Assembly (NCBI GenBank): GCA_036389695.1
Contig: DASVWG010000499.1
Span: 1-6,482 of the forward strand
Origin: JALZHR01 sp036389695
Lineage (GTDB): Bacteria; Acidobacteriota; Blastocatellia; Pyrinomonadales; Pyrinomonadaceae
Length of the DNA stretch: 6,482 nucleotides
Reading direction: 5' to 3'
Notes under the pieces: generated by a model
The model's input: only the letters and a program-made list of their open reading frames with translations
Told to the model about the DNA's origin: nothing
Databases searched by the model: none
Position numbers and translations under genes: made by a program
Shown: one piece after another, positions 1 through 5,503 of the stretch
Numbering within the stretch: position 1 is the first letter of the stretch
Layout: each line of letters begins with the position of its first letter

Positions 1-810
1 CTTTTCGGCTTTTTCAAATTGCCCGTCGATTCTCAGAACCATCCCGTAAAAGATTTGCGCGTTAACCGATTGCGGATTGATGGTCGTCGCCTCGCGCAGC
101 GCTTCGATTGCCGCTTGCCAGTTTTTAAGATTATAGCTGGCGATGCCGAGCGCGTAGAAGCCCGAATAGCTGCGCTTGTTAACGTCAATCGCTTTAATCA
201 GATACGACGCGGCTTCCTGATATTGTTTTCGCATGACGTACTCGTTGCCGAGACGTTCGAGCGCATCGTAATAAGTCGGGAAAATCTCGATTGCCTGTTT
301 CAGCGAGTCCAGCCCTTCGTCTTTTTTGTCTTCCAGCTGCCTGACGCCTTTTTTGTATAGTTTGCGCGCCTTGTCCGGAACTTCCTGCGCAAAAACAACG
401 CCTGTCTTGTCGCCGCTGCCGGTATTAACCTTGCGCGGGTCGAGCTTGAGATAAATGTCAACGTAAGCTATATCCGTGCTGTAACGCCCGTTGCCGAGCG
501 GAACCGAAACGAGCCTGACGTCCTGCACCGCCTCTTGATAATTTGTTCCGTACGTCAGAACTTTGACCTGATATTCTCCGGCGGGCAATCGTGAAAAAAT
601 AAAATTTCCGCCACCTCTGACGCGCGTTCGCCCCAGCGTCATTCCAACCCGGTCAAGGAGCTCGACGTATAAATCCGAGACGGGCTGACGATTTTGGGCG
701 TCGAAAACATTGCCCGAAATAGAATTATTCTGCGCCTGCGCGATGCTTGCGCCGGCAATTATGAGAAAAAACAAAACGATGCTTTGAACCAATCGTCTAC
801 AGGATTTCAT
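1..810 (-). CDS. Exported TPR protein with carboxypeptidase-regulatory-like domain (partial, C-terminus outside window)
   Basis: The frame is open from an ATG at 808-810 to the window edge, giving 270 codons without a stop. Residues 1-27 look like a signal peptide: basic start (MKSCRR), hydrophobic core (IVLFFLIIAGASIA) and an AQA cleavage site before QNNSISG. Residues about 32-105 (SISGNVFDAQNRQPVSDLYVELLDR...GGGNFIF shape, then LPAGEYQVKV) fit a carboxypeptidase-regulatory-like beta-sandwich. Residues about 140-270 form TPR helices, for example ALERLGNEYVMRKQYQEAA and AIEALREATTINPQSVNAQ. GGAG lies 8 nt before the ATG and supports this start. The protein is probably secreted or periplasmic and a scaffold for protein contacts; no catalytic motif is seen and the exact role is unknown. 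It is on the same strand as the genes to its right but separated by over 200 bp, so it is probably transcribed on its own. Confidence 0.88.
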   Translation of the reverse strand, partial: MKSCRRLVQSIVLFFLIIAGASIAQAQNNSISGNVFDAQNRQPVSDLYVELLDRVGMTLGRTRVRGGGNFIFSRLPAGEYQVKVLTYGTNYQEAVQDVRLVSVPLGNGRYSTDIAYVDIYLKLDPRKVNTGSGDKTGVVFAQEVPDKARKLYKKGVRQLEDKKDEGLDSLKQAIEIFPTYYDALERLGNEYVMRKQYQEAASYLIKAIDVNKRSYSGFYALGIASYNLKNWQAAIEALREATTINPQSVNAQIFYGMVLRIDGQFEKAEK

Positions 811-914
811 AGCTTTAACTCCAAATTTTCTTATCTGAATTTTACCAAAAGCGTCTAAAATTGTGATGCGAAAATTTGCTTTGAGGCGGCAAATTTATTT
901 CGCGTCCTGACGAT

Positions 915-983
915 TTATTTAACAAGCCAGCCGCCGACAAAACTCTTTTGCCGCTATAGAAAATCGTTGCCCGGCGGGCGGCG
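915..983 (-). pseudogene. Decayed duplicate of the mnmA 3' end
   Basis: This non-coding stretch matches the tail of mnmA in the same orientation. CCAGCCGCCG (927-936) equals 1290-1299, and TATAGAAAATCGT (955-967) equals 1319-1331. The distance between the two blocks differs by one base, and the next 13-14 bases are also similar. Translated on the minus strand it gives ATIFYSG and, after a one-base frameshift, VGGWLVK and a stop. The MnmA C-terminus here reads ATIFYTG...VGGGWIVKI. It is a relic with at least one frameshift and no start. It could come from tandem duplication, replacement of an older mnmA, or an element that integrated at the gene's end. The match is short, so chance is not fully excluded, but a shared frame, shared order and a stop at the same place argue for homology. 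Confidence 0.6.
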
Positions 984-1027
984 ATTATTTTATTTTCTAT
1001 TTTTGAATGTATACTGTTATTTCCCTT

Positions 1028-1216
1028 TTATCCGCGTTTCTTTTCGGGTCTTAATTTGTTTGCCGTGCTTGTTTTAGCCGGTGAATCCGACGGCTTGAAA
1101 GTTTGATTAGCCTTTGAGTCGGTAATCGTTTTAGAAGCCGCCAGCAATTTTGATTCTTCCAGGGTTTTCAGCGCCGCTTTTGCGCTTTTGCTCAATCTCT
1201 TTTTTTCTTTCGCCAT
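1028..1216 (-). CDS. Small lysine-rich basic protein, function unknown
   Basis: This is a 62-residue product starting MAKEKKRLSKSAKAALKTLEE and ending LRPEKKRG. The first 30 residues can form an amphipathic helix rich in Lys, Ala and Leu. The rest is low in hydrophobics and rich in Ser, Thr, Lys and Pro, so it is probably disordered. There is no Cys, no membrane segment and no signal peptide. AAAGGAA sits about 6 nt before the ATG and supports real translation. The gene begins 58 bp after the mnmA stop on the same strand and may be read from the mnmA transcript. Its charge suggests binding to nucleic acid or the ribosome, but that is only inference. It lies between mnmA and the decayed copy of the mnmA tail, so it may have arrived with, or been trapped by, the duplication. 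Confidence 0.7.
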   Translation of the reverse strand: MAKEKKRLSKSAKAALKTLEESKLLAASKTITDSKANQTFKPSDSPAKTSTANKLRPEKKRG

Positions 1217-1274
1217 TGTTTATTCCTTTTTTTCGGCTTTTAAATCTGCCGATTTATAAAATTGTTTCCGGCGG

Positions 1275-2384
1275 TCAGATTTTTACAATCCAGCCGCCGC
1301 CGACTACTTCTTCGCCGGTATAGAAAATCGTCGCCTGTCCGGGCGTGATGGCGCGCTGCGGCTCGTCGAAAACGATTCGCGCGCGATTTTCGGGCAAAGC
1401 ATAAATCGTCGCCATCGCCGGTGCGTGACGGTAACGGACTTTGACTTCGGCGCGGACCGGCTCCGCGGGTTCGTCAAACGCCACCCAATTCACGCCTTTT
1501 GCCGTAAATTCCAATGATTCGAGCTCGTCTTTTTCGCCGACGACGATTTGATTTTTCAGACGTTCAATCTGCACGACATAAAGCGGTTTTTCGTGCGCGA
1601 TGCCCAGCCCGCGCCGCTGACCGATTGTATAGCGATGAATGCCTGAATGTTCACCCAGTTTTTCGCCTTTTGCATTAACGATTTCGCCGCCGTCGGGCAA
1701 TTCATCCGAGCGATTTTCGTGTTCCAGATAGCGGTCGATAAATTCGGCGTATTTGCCGTCGGGCACAAAACAGATTTCCTGCGATTCCTGTTTTTCGGCG
1801 ACATATAGATTCGCCTCGCGCGCAATCTCGCGCACTTCGGATTTGAGCATTTCGCCGAGCGGAAAATACGCGCGCGACAATTGCTCCTGCGTCAATTCCC
1901 ACAGAAAATAACTCTGGTCTTTCCAGTGATTTCTGCCGCGAAACAGCCGGTAGCGATTCGCTTTTTCATCGTATTCGACACGCGCGTAATGTCCGGTCGC
2001 CACTTTATCGCAGCCTAAGCTTTGCGCCAATTTGTCCAGCGACGCGAATTTCAGACGCGAATTGCACGCGACGCACGGAATCGGCGTCTCGCCGGAAAGA
2101 TAGCTTTGAACGAAAGGCTCGACGACCGACGCTTCAAAATCTTTTTCCAGATTCAAAACATAAAACGGCATTCCCAGACTTTCAGCCACGCGCCGCGCGT
2201 CGTAAACGTCGTCCAGCGAACAGCAGCGCGACGGCAGCGGGTCGCCGTTTTCGTCGACGCTGATGTGCCGCCGCTGATTCCACAACTGCATCGTAAAACC
2301 GACGAGTTCGTGTCCCTGTTCTTTAAGAAGAGCCGCCGCGCTTGAAGAATCGACGCCGCCGCTCATTGCCACCGCGATTTTCAT
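1275..2384 (-). CDS. mnmA: tRNA-specific 2-thiouridylase MnmA
   Basis: MnmA is the cytoplasmic enzyme that activates U34 of Lys, Glu and Gln tRNAs with ATP and inserts sulfur to give 2-thiouridine, using sulfur from a cysteine desulfurase relay. The 369-residue length is normal for the family. The PP-loop ATP site is SGGVDSS at residues 8-14. ATGHYAR (129-135) and KDQSYFL (155-161) are conserved family blocks. The thiolation cysteines are C107 in IPCVACN and C205 in ESQEICFVPDG, matching E. coli C102 and C199. The position equivalent to E. coli D99 is C104, so this is the CxxC variant. The C-terminal beta-barrel domain runs from about 250 (RYTIGQRRGLG) to the end. The ATG gives the expected MKIAVAMSGG start. 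AGGGCGAAG upstream is only a weak ribosome binding site. A promoter candidate lies at 2432-2460. Confidence 0.97.
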   Translation of the reverse strand: MKIAVAMSGGVDSSSAAALLKEQGHELVGFTMQLWNQRRHISVDENGDPLPSRCCSLDDVYDARRVAESLGMPFYVLNLEKDFEASVVEPFVQSYLSGETPIPCVACNSRLKFASLDKLAQSLGCDKVATGHYARVEYDEKANRYRLFRGRNHWKDQSYFLWELTQEQLSRAYFPLGEMLKSEVREIAREANLYVAEKQESQEICFVPDGKYAEFIDRYLEHENRSDELPDGGEIVNAKGEKLGEHSGIHRYTIGQRRGLGIAHEKPLYVVQIERLKNQIVVGEKDELESLEFTAKGVNWVAFDEPAEPVRAEVKVRYRHAPAMATIYALPENRARIVFDEPQRAITPGQATIFYTGEEVVGGGWIVKI

Positions 2385-2431
2385 AACTTATCTTCGCCCT
2401 ATCGCCTGCCAAGCCGCATTTGTAAACGAAT

Positions 2432-2460
2432 AGTATAGCTTTTCAGATGCAAAAAAGACA
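2432..2460 (-). promoter_or_regulatory. Candidate sigma-70-type promoter of mnmA
   Basis: On the minus strand TGTCTT (2455-2460) and TATACT (2432-2437) are 17 bp apart. This places a start of transcription about 40 nt before the mnmA ATG. The -10 box is good and the -35 box is weak. The site sits just beside the left 7-bp repeat array. Confidence 0.4.
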
Positions 2461-2468
2461 GAATTAGT

Positions 2469-2538
2469 TGAAATCGAAAATAGTGAATAGTGAATCGTAA
2501 ATAGTGAATAGTAAATAGTGAATCGTGAGTCGGAAATA
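2469..2538 (+). repeat. Array of degenerate 7-bp repeats, left arm
   Basis: About ten consecutive heptads follow the pattern GTRAATM, for example GTGAATA, GTGAATC, GTAAATA, GTGAATA, GTAAATA and GTGAATC from 2483 to 2524. The edge units (TGAAATC, GAAAATA, GTGAGTC, GGAAATA) are more diverged. There is no unique spacer between units, so it is not a CRISPR. It lies between the start of mnmA and the end of the TPR gene. It is the inverted counterpart of the array at 2582-2637, 43 bp away, and the two can pair into a long imperfect hairpin. Similar short heptad arrays are known from several bacterial phyla and are thought to grow by slippage. Confidence 0.9.
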
Positions 2539-2581
2539 GAAAAGAATTGGAATTCAAACATTTCGTTTAAGACCAAGCAAC

Positions 2582-2637
2582 GATTTACTATTTACGATTC
2601 ACGATTTACGATTTACGATTCACGATTCGCTATTCCG
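2582..2637 (-). repeat. Array of degenerate 7-bp repeats, right arm
   Basis: Eight heptads read on the minus strand as CGGAATA, GCGAATC, GTGAATC, GTAAATC, GTAAATC, GTGAATC, GTAAATA and GTAAATC. This is the same GTRAATM unit as in the left array but on the opposite strand. The array overlaps the end of the TPR gene: its heptads encode the final residues ANRES and provide the TAA at 2613-2615. Seven bp is not a multiple of three, so each added or lost unit would shift the frame of the tail. Confidence 0.9.
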
Positions 2638-4169
2638 ATTTTTTTCGTTAAATCTATAAAACGCCTGTCCGCGCGAAATTCGTCAAACTGCGGGTCAATC
2701 AAAAGCCACGGCAGACGCACGGAGCGTTCCTCAAATCCTTTTTCCAGCCACTCGAAAACCTTCGCGTCCTCGCCCAAGCCGAGATAAATTTTCGCCCGGT
2801 TCAGCGGCGAGATATAATTTTCTTTCGACGCTTCGTCCAGCTTTTTCAGTATCGCCCGCGCTTCCGATTTTTTCTGCGCTTCGGCGAAAATGCGTCCGAG
2901 TTCGGCGACGACAAACGGGCGATTGCCGCTCAAAGTCACGGCGTTTTGCAGAGCCGTAGCCGCTTCGTCAAATTTTTTCTGCTTCGCGTAAGACAGCCCC
3001 AAAATCCAGAACGCGGAAAAATTATTCGGGTCGATTTCGACCGTCAGCCGCGCCTGTTCCGCCGCCTGCTCATACTCGCGCGCGAGATAATAAAACCACG
3101 CGAGATTGGCGTTGATAATCGGCAGCAGCGGGTCGATTTCGAGCGAGCGTTTCGCTTTTTCAAAAACTTCTTCAAAACGACCGTGAACCGCCAGATTAAT
3201 GGCGTAATACTGATGCGCCGCGAGATAATTCGGATTGATTTCAATCGCCGTTTTATAATGCTCGCGTGCCTCCGTCCAGTTCCAGTCAAACCCGCCGAGC
3301 GTCGCGCCGTATGACGAATGCGTTTCCGCCAGCGTGTCGTCGAGCTTTAAAGCCTTCGTCGCAAAAGCTTTCGCCTTTTCGCCCGCAACAGACGGCGGCA
3401 AAGCTTCATAAAACCCCAGCAGAACGTGATAATCGACCAGCCCCGAATAAGCGACGGCGTAATCCGCGTCAAGCTCAATCGCTTTCTGAAAATAGCCGAT
3501 GGCGCTTTTAAACCCGTCCGCCGTCCGCCGGTTCCACAGGCGACCTTTCAGATAAAGCTGATAAGCCTCGACGTTATCCGTATAACGCTTGCGCAAGACG
3601 GCTTTTTCGTTGCCCAGAAGCTTCACTTTGAGCGCGTCGATAATCGCCAGCGCGATTTCTTCCTGAATCTCGAAAATGTCTTCCAACTGCCTGTCGAAAC
3701 GCTCCGACCAAAGCTGATAACCGTCCGCGACATTAATCAACTGCGCCGTAATCCGCAAACGATTTCCCGCCTTGCGAACGCTGCCTTCCAAAACCGTGTT
3801 CACATTCAAAGCCTGCCCGATATGCCGCACGTCCGTCTCTTTGCCTTTAAACGAAAACGCCGAAGTCCGCGCCGCCACGCGCAATTTATCGAGCTTCATA
3901 AAAGCGTTTATCAATTCTTCCGCCAAACCGTCGCAAAAATATTCGTTTTCCGGGTCGGAACTGACGTTTGAGAAAGGCAAAACCGCAATCGAAGGCACCT
4001 GCTGGCTTTCAAAGCTGCGCAGCGAAACAAGCTCGTGAAACGAAGGCTGATAAACCAGCGTCGGCGAGTTTGAAATAAATTCCTCCGTCACCAGATGCGA
4101 GCCGTCTTCGAGACAAAAATTCAGCGTCTCATCCGCATAAGCTTGCTGGCATACGGGGCAATATTTCAT
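2613..4169 (-). CDS. Cys-ribbon / TolB-like / TPR protein
   Basis: The 518-residue protein has three parts. Residues 3-25 form a short ribbon with C4-x2-C7 and C19, where the fourth ligand position is D22 (FCLEDG) instead of Cys. Residues about 59-185 match the TolB-like amino domain found before TPRs in adenylate cyclase and kinase-like proteins: SIAVLPFSNVSSDPENEYFCDGL-type opening, then EELI, VLEGSVRK, and LWSERFDR. Residues about 203-480 are TPR units, and the end (LLIDPQFDEFR, DLTKKIGI) is the usual family tail. There is no kinase, DNA-binding or membrane segment, so it is probably a cytosolic scaffold of unknown partner. The start is fixed by the ribbon, yet no Shine-Dalgarno is present (CCCACTCCCTTT before ATG). 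The last five residues come from the 7-bp repeat array. Confidence 0.9.
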   Translation of the reverse strand: MKYCPVCQQAYADETLNFCLEDGSHLVTEEFISNSPTLVYQPSFHELVSLRSFESQQVPSIAVLPFSNVSSDPENEYFCDGLAEELINAFMKLDKLRVAARTSAFSFKGKETDVRHIGQALNVNTVLEGSVRKAGNRLRITAQLINVADGYQLWSERFDRQLEDIFEIQEEIALAIIDALKVKLLGNEKAVLRKRYTDNVEAYQLYLKGRLWNRRTADGFKSAIGYFQKAIELDADYAVAYSGLVDYHVLLGFYEALPPSVAGEKAKAFATKALKLDDTLAETHSSYGATLGGFDWNWTEAREHYKTAIEINPNYLAAHQYYAINLAVHGRFEEVFEKAKRSLEIDPLLPIINANLAWFYYLAREYEQAAEQARLTVEIDPNNFSAFWILGLSYAKQKKFDEAATALQNAVTLSGNRPFVVAELGRIFAEAQKKSEARAILKKLDEASKENYISPLNRAKIYLGLGEDAKVFEWLEKGFEERSVRLPWLLIDPQFDEFRADRRFIDLTKKIGIANRES

Positions 4170-4186
4170 AAAGGGAGTGGGATTTT

Positions 4187-4215
4187 ATTATATCCGTTTT
4201 ATGTAAATCTTGGAA
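4187..4215 (-). promoter_or_regulatory. Candidate promoter of the TPR gene, very short leader
   Basis: On the minus strand a perfect TATAAT (4187-4192) lies 17 bp from TTCCAA (4210-4215). Transcription would begin near 4180, about 10 nt before the ATG at 4169. This leaves no room for a normal ribosome binding site and fits the absence of one. The mRNA may be nearly leaderless. Confidence 0.5.
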
Positions 4216-4228
4216 CTTTTTCTATGAA

Positions 4229-4346
4229 AGGCAGAAACGCGACAGTGATGGAGCGTGTTTTAGATGAATGATTCGACACGCTGATTGAAATTCATATTTC
4301 TCATTATTCGCGTTAAACACGCTCCATCACTGTCGCGTTTCTGCCT
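4229..4346. repeat. Perfect 32-bp inverted repeat with 54-nt spacer
   Basis: The arms 4229-4260 and 4315-4346 are exact reverse complements, beginning AGGCAGAAACGCGACAGTGA on the plus strand. The 54-nt spacer (4261-4314) contains one more ACACGCT, a piece of the arm. The element lies between two divergent promoters, outside both predicted transcripts. No target-site duplication is visible beside it and no T-run follows the arms, so neither a simple MITE nor an ordinary terminator is clearly supported. Perfect pairing suggests it is recent or selected. Possible roles are a cruciform or insulator, a non-autonomous element, or a binding site. Confidence 0.9.
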
Positions 4347-4363
4347 GTGTGTTTAAAAAATTC

Positions 4364-4392
4364 TTGACTTTTAAAATGAATAGTCTTATCTT
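4364..4392 (+). promoter_or_regulatory. Promoter of the PadR gene
   Basis: TTGACT (4364-4369) and TATCTT (4387-4392) are separated by 17 bp, a good sigma-70-type arrangement. Transcription would start near 4399, leaving a leader of about 48 nt with AAAGGAC before the ATG. PadR regulators often repress their own promoter, so the operator may overlap these boxes. No clear ATGT-N8-ACAT motif was found. Confidence 0.6.
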
Positions 4393-4446
4393 TTGTAAAA
4401 GCCGCTCTTAAATTTTGTAAGACCGGCAATTTTAAAGGACGAAAAT

Positions 4447-4734
4447 ATGCTTTTATCAAAAACAGAGGCTTTAATTTTACAAATAATGTCGGAAAACGGC
4501 TTCCGCGAAATGTACGGCTTGGAACTTCTGAAACTCTCCAACGGCGGAATCAAACGCGGAACGATTTATACGACGCTTCAACGAATGGAAGACAAAGGTT
4601 TTGTAACTTCATATCAGGAAGAAAAGCCTGACGATGTTTCGGGAATTCCGCGTCGCCTTTATGAAATTACGGGAAGTGGTCAACGTGCTTTGCAAGCGTA
4701 TGAATTAATGAAGGAAGATTTAGTTTTAGTATAA
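4447..4734 (+). CDS. PadR-family transcriptional regulator
   Basis: The 95-residue protein is almost only a winged-helix domain. Helix 1 is LSKTEALILQIM (3-14). The YGLELLK segment (23-29) and the recognition part IKRGTIYTTLQRMEDKGFV (35-53) carry the family's GTIY..L.R.E..G core. The wing is RRLYEITGSGQRAL (69-82). It is short for the family, which is usually about 100-110 residues or longer, and its C-terminal dimer helix is brief. AAAGGAC stands 7 nt before the ATG. The gene is probably autoregulated and co-transcribed with the small membrane protein 20 bp downstream. PadR genes are often paired with a membrane protein or transporter whose expression they control, which makes that protein the first candidate target. 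The ligand is unknown. Confidence 0.93.
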   Translation: MLLSKTEALILQIMSENGFREMYGLELLKLSNGGIKRGTIYTTLQRMEDKGFVTSYQEEKPDDVSGIPRRLYEITGSGQRALQAYELMKEDLVLV

Positions 4735-4754
4735 AAAGAAGTGGTAATGAGATT

Positions 4755-4910
4755 ATGAAAAGAATTGTTTTAATGCTTCTTGGACTTCTAAGCATAGGTT
4801 TATTCAAGCTTTTTAGCTATCTGAGAATGGCTAAATTAGCAGAAGGTATGAGCTTAATTAGTTTAGGCACAATGGTGTTTATTTTGGTAATAATATACCA
4901 TTCTCAGTAG
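4755..4910 (+). CDS. Small two-helix membrane protein, hypothetical
   Basis: The product has 51 residues. Residues 4-22 (IVLMLLGLLSIGLFKLF...) and 32-48 (MSLISLGTMVFILVIIY) are two hydrophobic helices joined by a short loop with R24, K27 and E30. The positive KR at the start suggests the N-terminus stays inside. It starts 20 bp after the PadR stop, and a small terminator begins inside its last codons, so the two genes form a compact pair. The ribosome binding site is weak (AAGTGG, or GAG just before the ATG). No family is recognised. It may be a small stress or transport accessory protein controlled by PadR; a chance open frame is possible but the double-helix pattern and spacing argue against it. 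Confidence 0.62.
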   Translation: MKRIVLMLLGLLSIGLFKLFSYLRMAKLAEGMSLISLGTMVFILVIIYHSQ

Positions 4911-4922
4911 AGAATGTTATTT
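4899..4922 (+). terminator. Weak intrinsic terminator after the PadR pair
   Basis: CATTCTC (4899-4905) and GAGAATG (4910-4916) form a 7-bp stem around the tetraloop AGTA, followed by TTATTT. The stem is AT-rich, so termination may be partial. The TAG of the small membrane protein lies in the loop and first stem base. Confidence 0.5.
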
Positions 4923-5123
4923 GAAAATTTAACGTTACAATAAGAGATAATTTTACAATGCAATTAGACGTAAATTTATAATGCAATTAAAATTCTGTGT
5001 TAATTTGCATTTAAGACAGCAAGTTATATCGCGTTAAGCAAAGGTGTTATAACGTCCTTAAAGAGTAGCTTATATGCCGTAAAAAGTATAAAAACTACTA
5101 TGTATTGTATATTTTGTCTAATT

Positions 5124-5168
5124 TGTCGGACAATTTTGCTTTACAGTTTGAAATGTCCGACATATAAT
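5124..5168 (+). promoter_or_regulatory. Strong promoter with mirrored operator-like boxes
   Basis: TTTACA (5140-5145) and TATAAT (5163-5168) are exactly 17 bp apart, matching 11 of 12 consensus bases. TGTCCGACA (5154-5162) fills the end of the spacer. Its exact reverse complement TGTCGGACA (5124-5132) lies just upstream of the -35 box. The two centres are 30 bp apart, close to three helical turns, and each box is itself nearly palindromic. This is the layout of a promoter controlled by a dimeric repressor binding two sites on one face. The boxes could alternatively form a 9-bp stem. Transcription would start near 5175; the nearest plus-strand gene is more than 430 bp away, so a small RNA or an antisense to the 51-residue gene is possible. 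Confidence 0.5.
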
Positions 5169-5175
5169 TCAATAT

Positions 5176-5217
5176 AGAGATTGTGAAGTCATAAGGTCAA
5201 TTGATATTGCAATCTCT
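5176..5217 (+). other. Hairpin at the expected 5' end of the transcript from 5124-5168
   Basis: AGAGATTG (5176-5183) pairs with CAATCTCT (5210-5217) around a 26-nt loop that contains TCAATTGA. The stem begins at the predicted start of transcription, as in small RNAs or mRNAs protected by a 5' hairpin. No strong plus-strand terminator follows; only the weak A/T stem at 5235-5258 could end it. Confidence 0.35.
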
Positions 5218-5297
5218 GCAAACACAGAAACATAGGAACAAAAAATAATATTTTTTCCTTGTAAAAGTTGAGTTTAAGATTGCATTAAAAGATGCAA

Positions 5298-5329
5298 TTA
5301 AAAAAGCGAAGGATTTTAAAATCCTTCGC
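5298..5329 (-). terminator. Intrinsic terminator of the 51-residue minus-strand gene
   Basis: A perfect 24-bp palindrome (5306-5329, arms GCGAAGGATTTT/AAAATCCTTCGC) is followed on the minus strand by TTTTTTAATT. It sits 12 bp after the stop at 5342. On the plus strand no T-run follows, so it is one-directional. Confidence 0.8.
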
Positions 5330-5341
5330 GTTAGTGCTACA

Positions 5342-5497
5342 TTACGAAGGCTCTAAACTGATTTCTGATTGACCGTCGTCATCAGTTTTAATTACCAACG
5401 TATTGTTGTCGTTAAGATAAACGTGAATTGTAGTAACACGATTATCTTTTGTGATGGAAAACAGCCGTTTGTGTTTTCCTTTATAAGCGGTATCCAT
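5342..5497 (-). CDS. 51-residue hypothetical protein with strong ribosome binding site
   Basis: The frame starts at the ATG at 5495-5497 and encodes MDTAYKGKHKRLFSITKDNR followed by VTTIHVYL, NTLVIKTDDDG and SEISLEPS. A consensus AAGGAGGT (5504-5511) lies 6 nt before the ATG, the best ribosome binding site in the window. A terminator begins 12 bp after the stop. Together these make it a complete small transcription unit. The N-terminus is basic, the C-terminus acidic, and the middle alternates hydrophobic and polar residues in three likely beta strands, suggesting a small folded beta protein. There is no Cys, signal or membrane segment. No family is recognised. It overlaps another open frame on the same strand (start at 5601), which lacks a ribosome binding site and looks less likely. 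Confidence 0.72.
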   Translation of the reverse strand: MDTAYKGKHKRLFSITKDNRVTTIHVYLNDNNTLVIKTDDDGQSEISLEPS

Positions 5498-5503
5498 TTG
5501 AAT

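Larger units (their letters stand above)
4923..5305. other. AT-rich stretch without protein gene
   Basis: No credible coding frame was found here on either strand. AATGCAATTA occurs at 4957-4966 and 4980-4989, ATGCAATTA recurs at 5292-5300, and a mirrored TAATTTGCAT is at 5001-5010. ATTGCAT/ATGCAAT forms a 7-bp hairpin at 5279-5298. GGAA/TTCC with A- and T-runs makes a weak stem at 5235-5258. The operator-like promoter at 5124-5168 and a hairpin at 5176-5217 are the strongest signals. An insertion-sequence end could be hidden here, but none could be identified from one side only. Confidence 0.6.

Noticed and set aside
19..360. Open frame of 113 codons on the plus strand
   Set aside because: It is antisense to the exported TPR protein, whose frame has a signal peptide, domain motifs and a ribosome binding site.
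2022..2345. Open frame of 107 codons opposite mnmA
   Set aside because: It is a shadow of the strongly conserved MnmA N-terminal half and its Arg-rich translation resembles no protein.
2469..2637. CRISPR array
   Set aside because: Units are 7 bp, contiguous and degenerate, with no unique spacers and no cas genes.
3426..3971. Open frame of 181 codons on the plus strand
   Set aside because: It is antisense to the TolB-like/TPR gene, whose domains read cleanly in the other frame.
4229..4346. Simple intrinsic terminator
   Set aside because: No T-run follows either arm and no gene ends here; both neighbours start and point away from it.
5148..5168. Promoter TTGAAA with TATAAT
   Set aside because: The spacer would be only 9 bp; TTTACA at 5140-5145 has the correct 17 bp.
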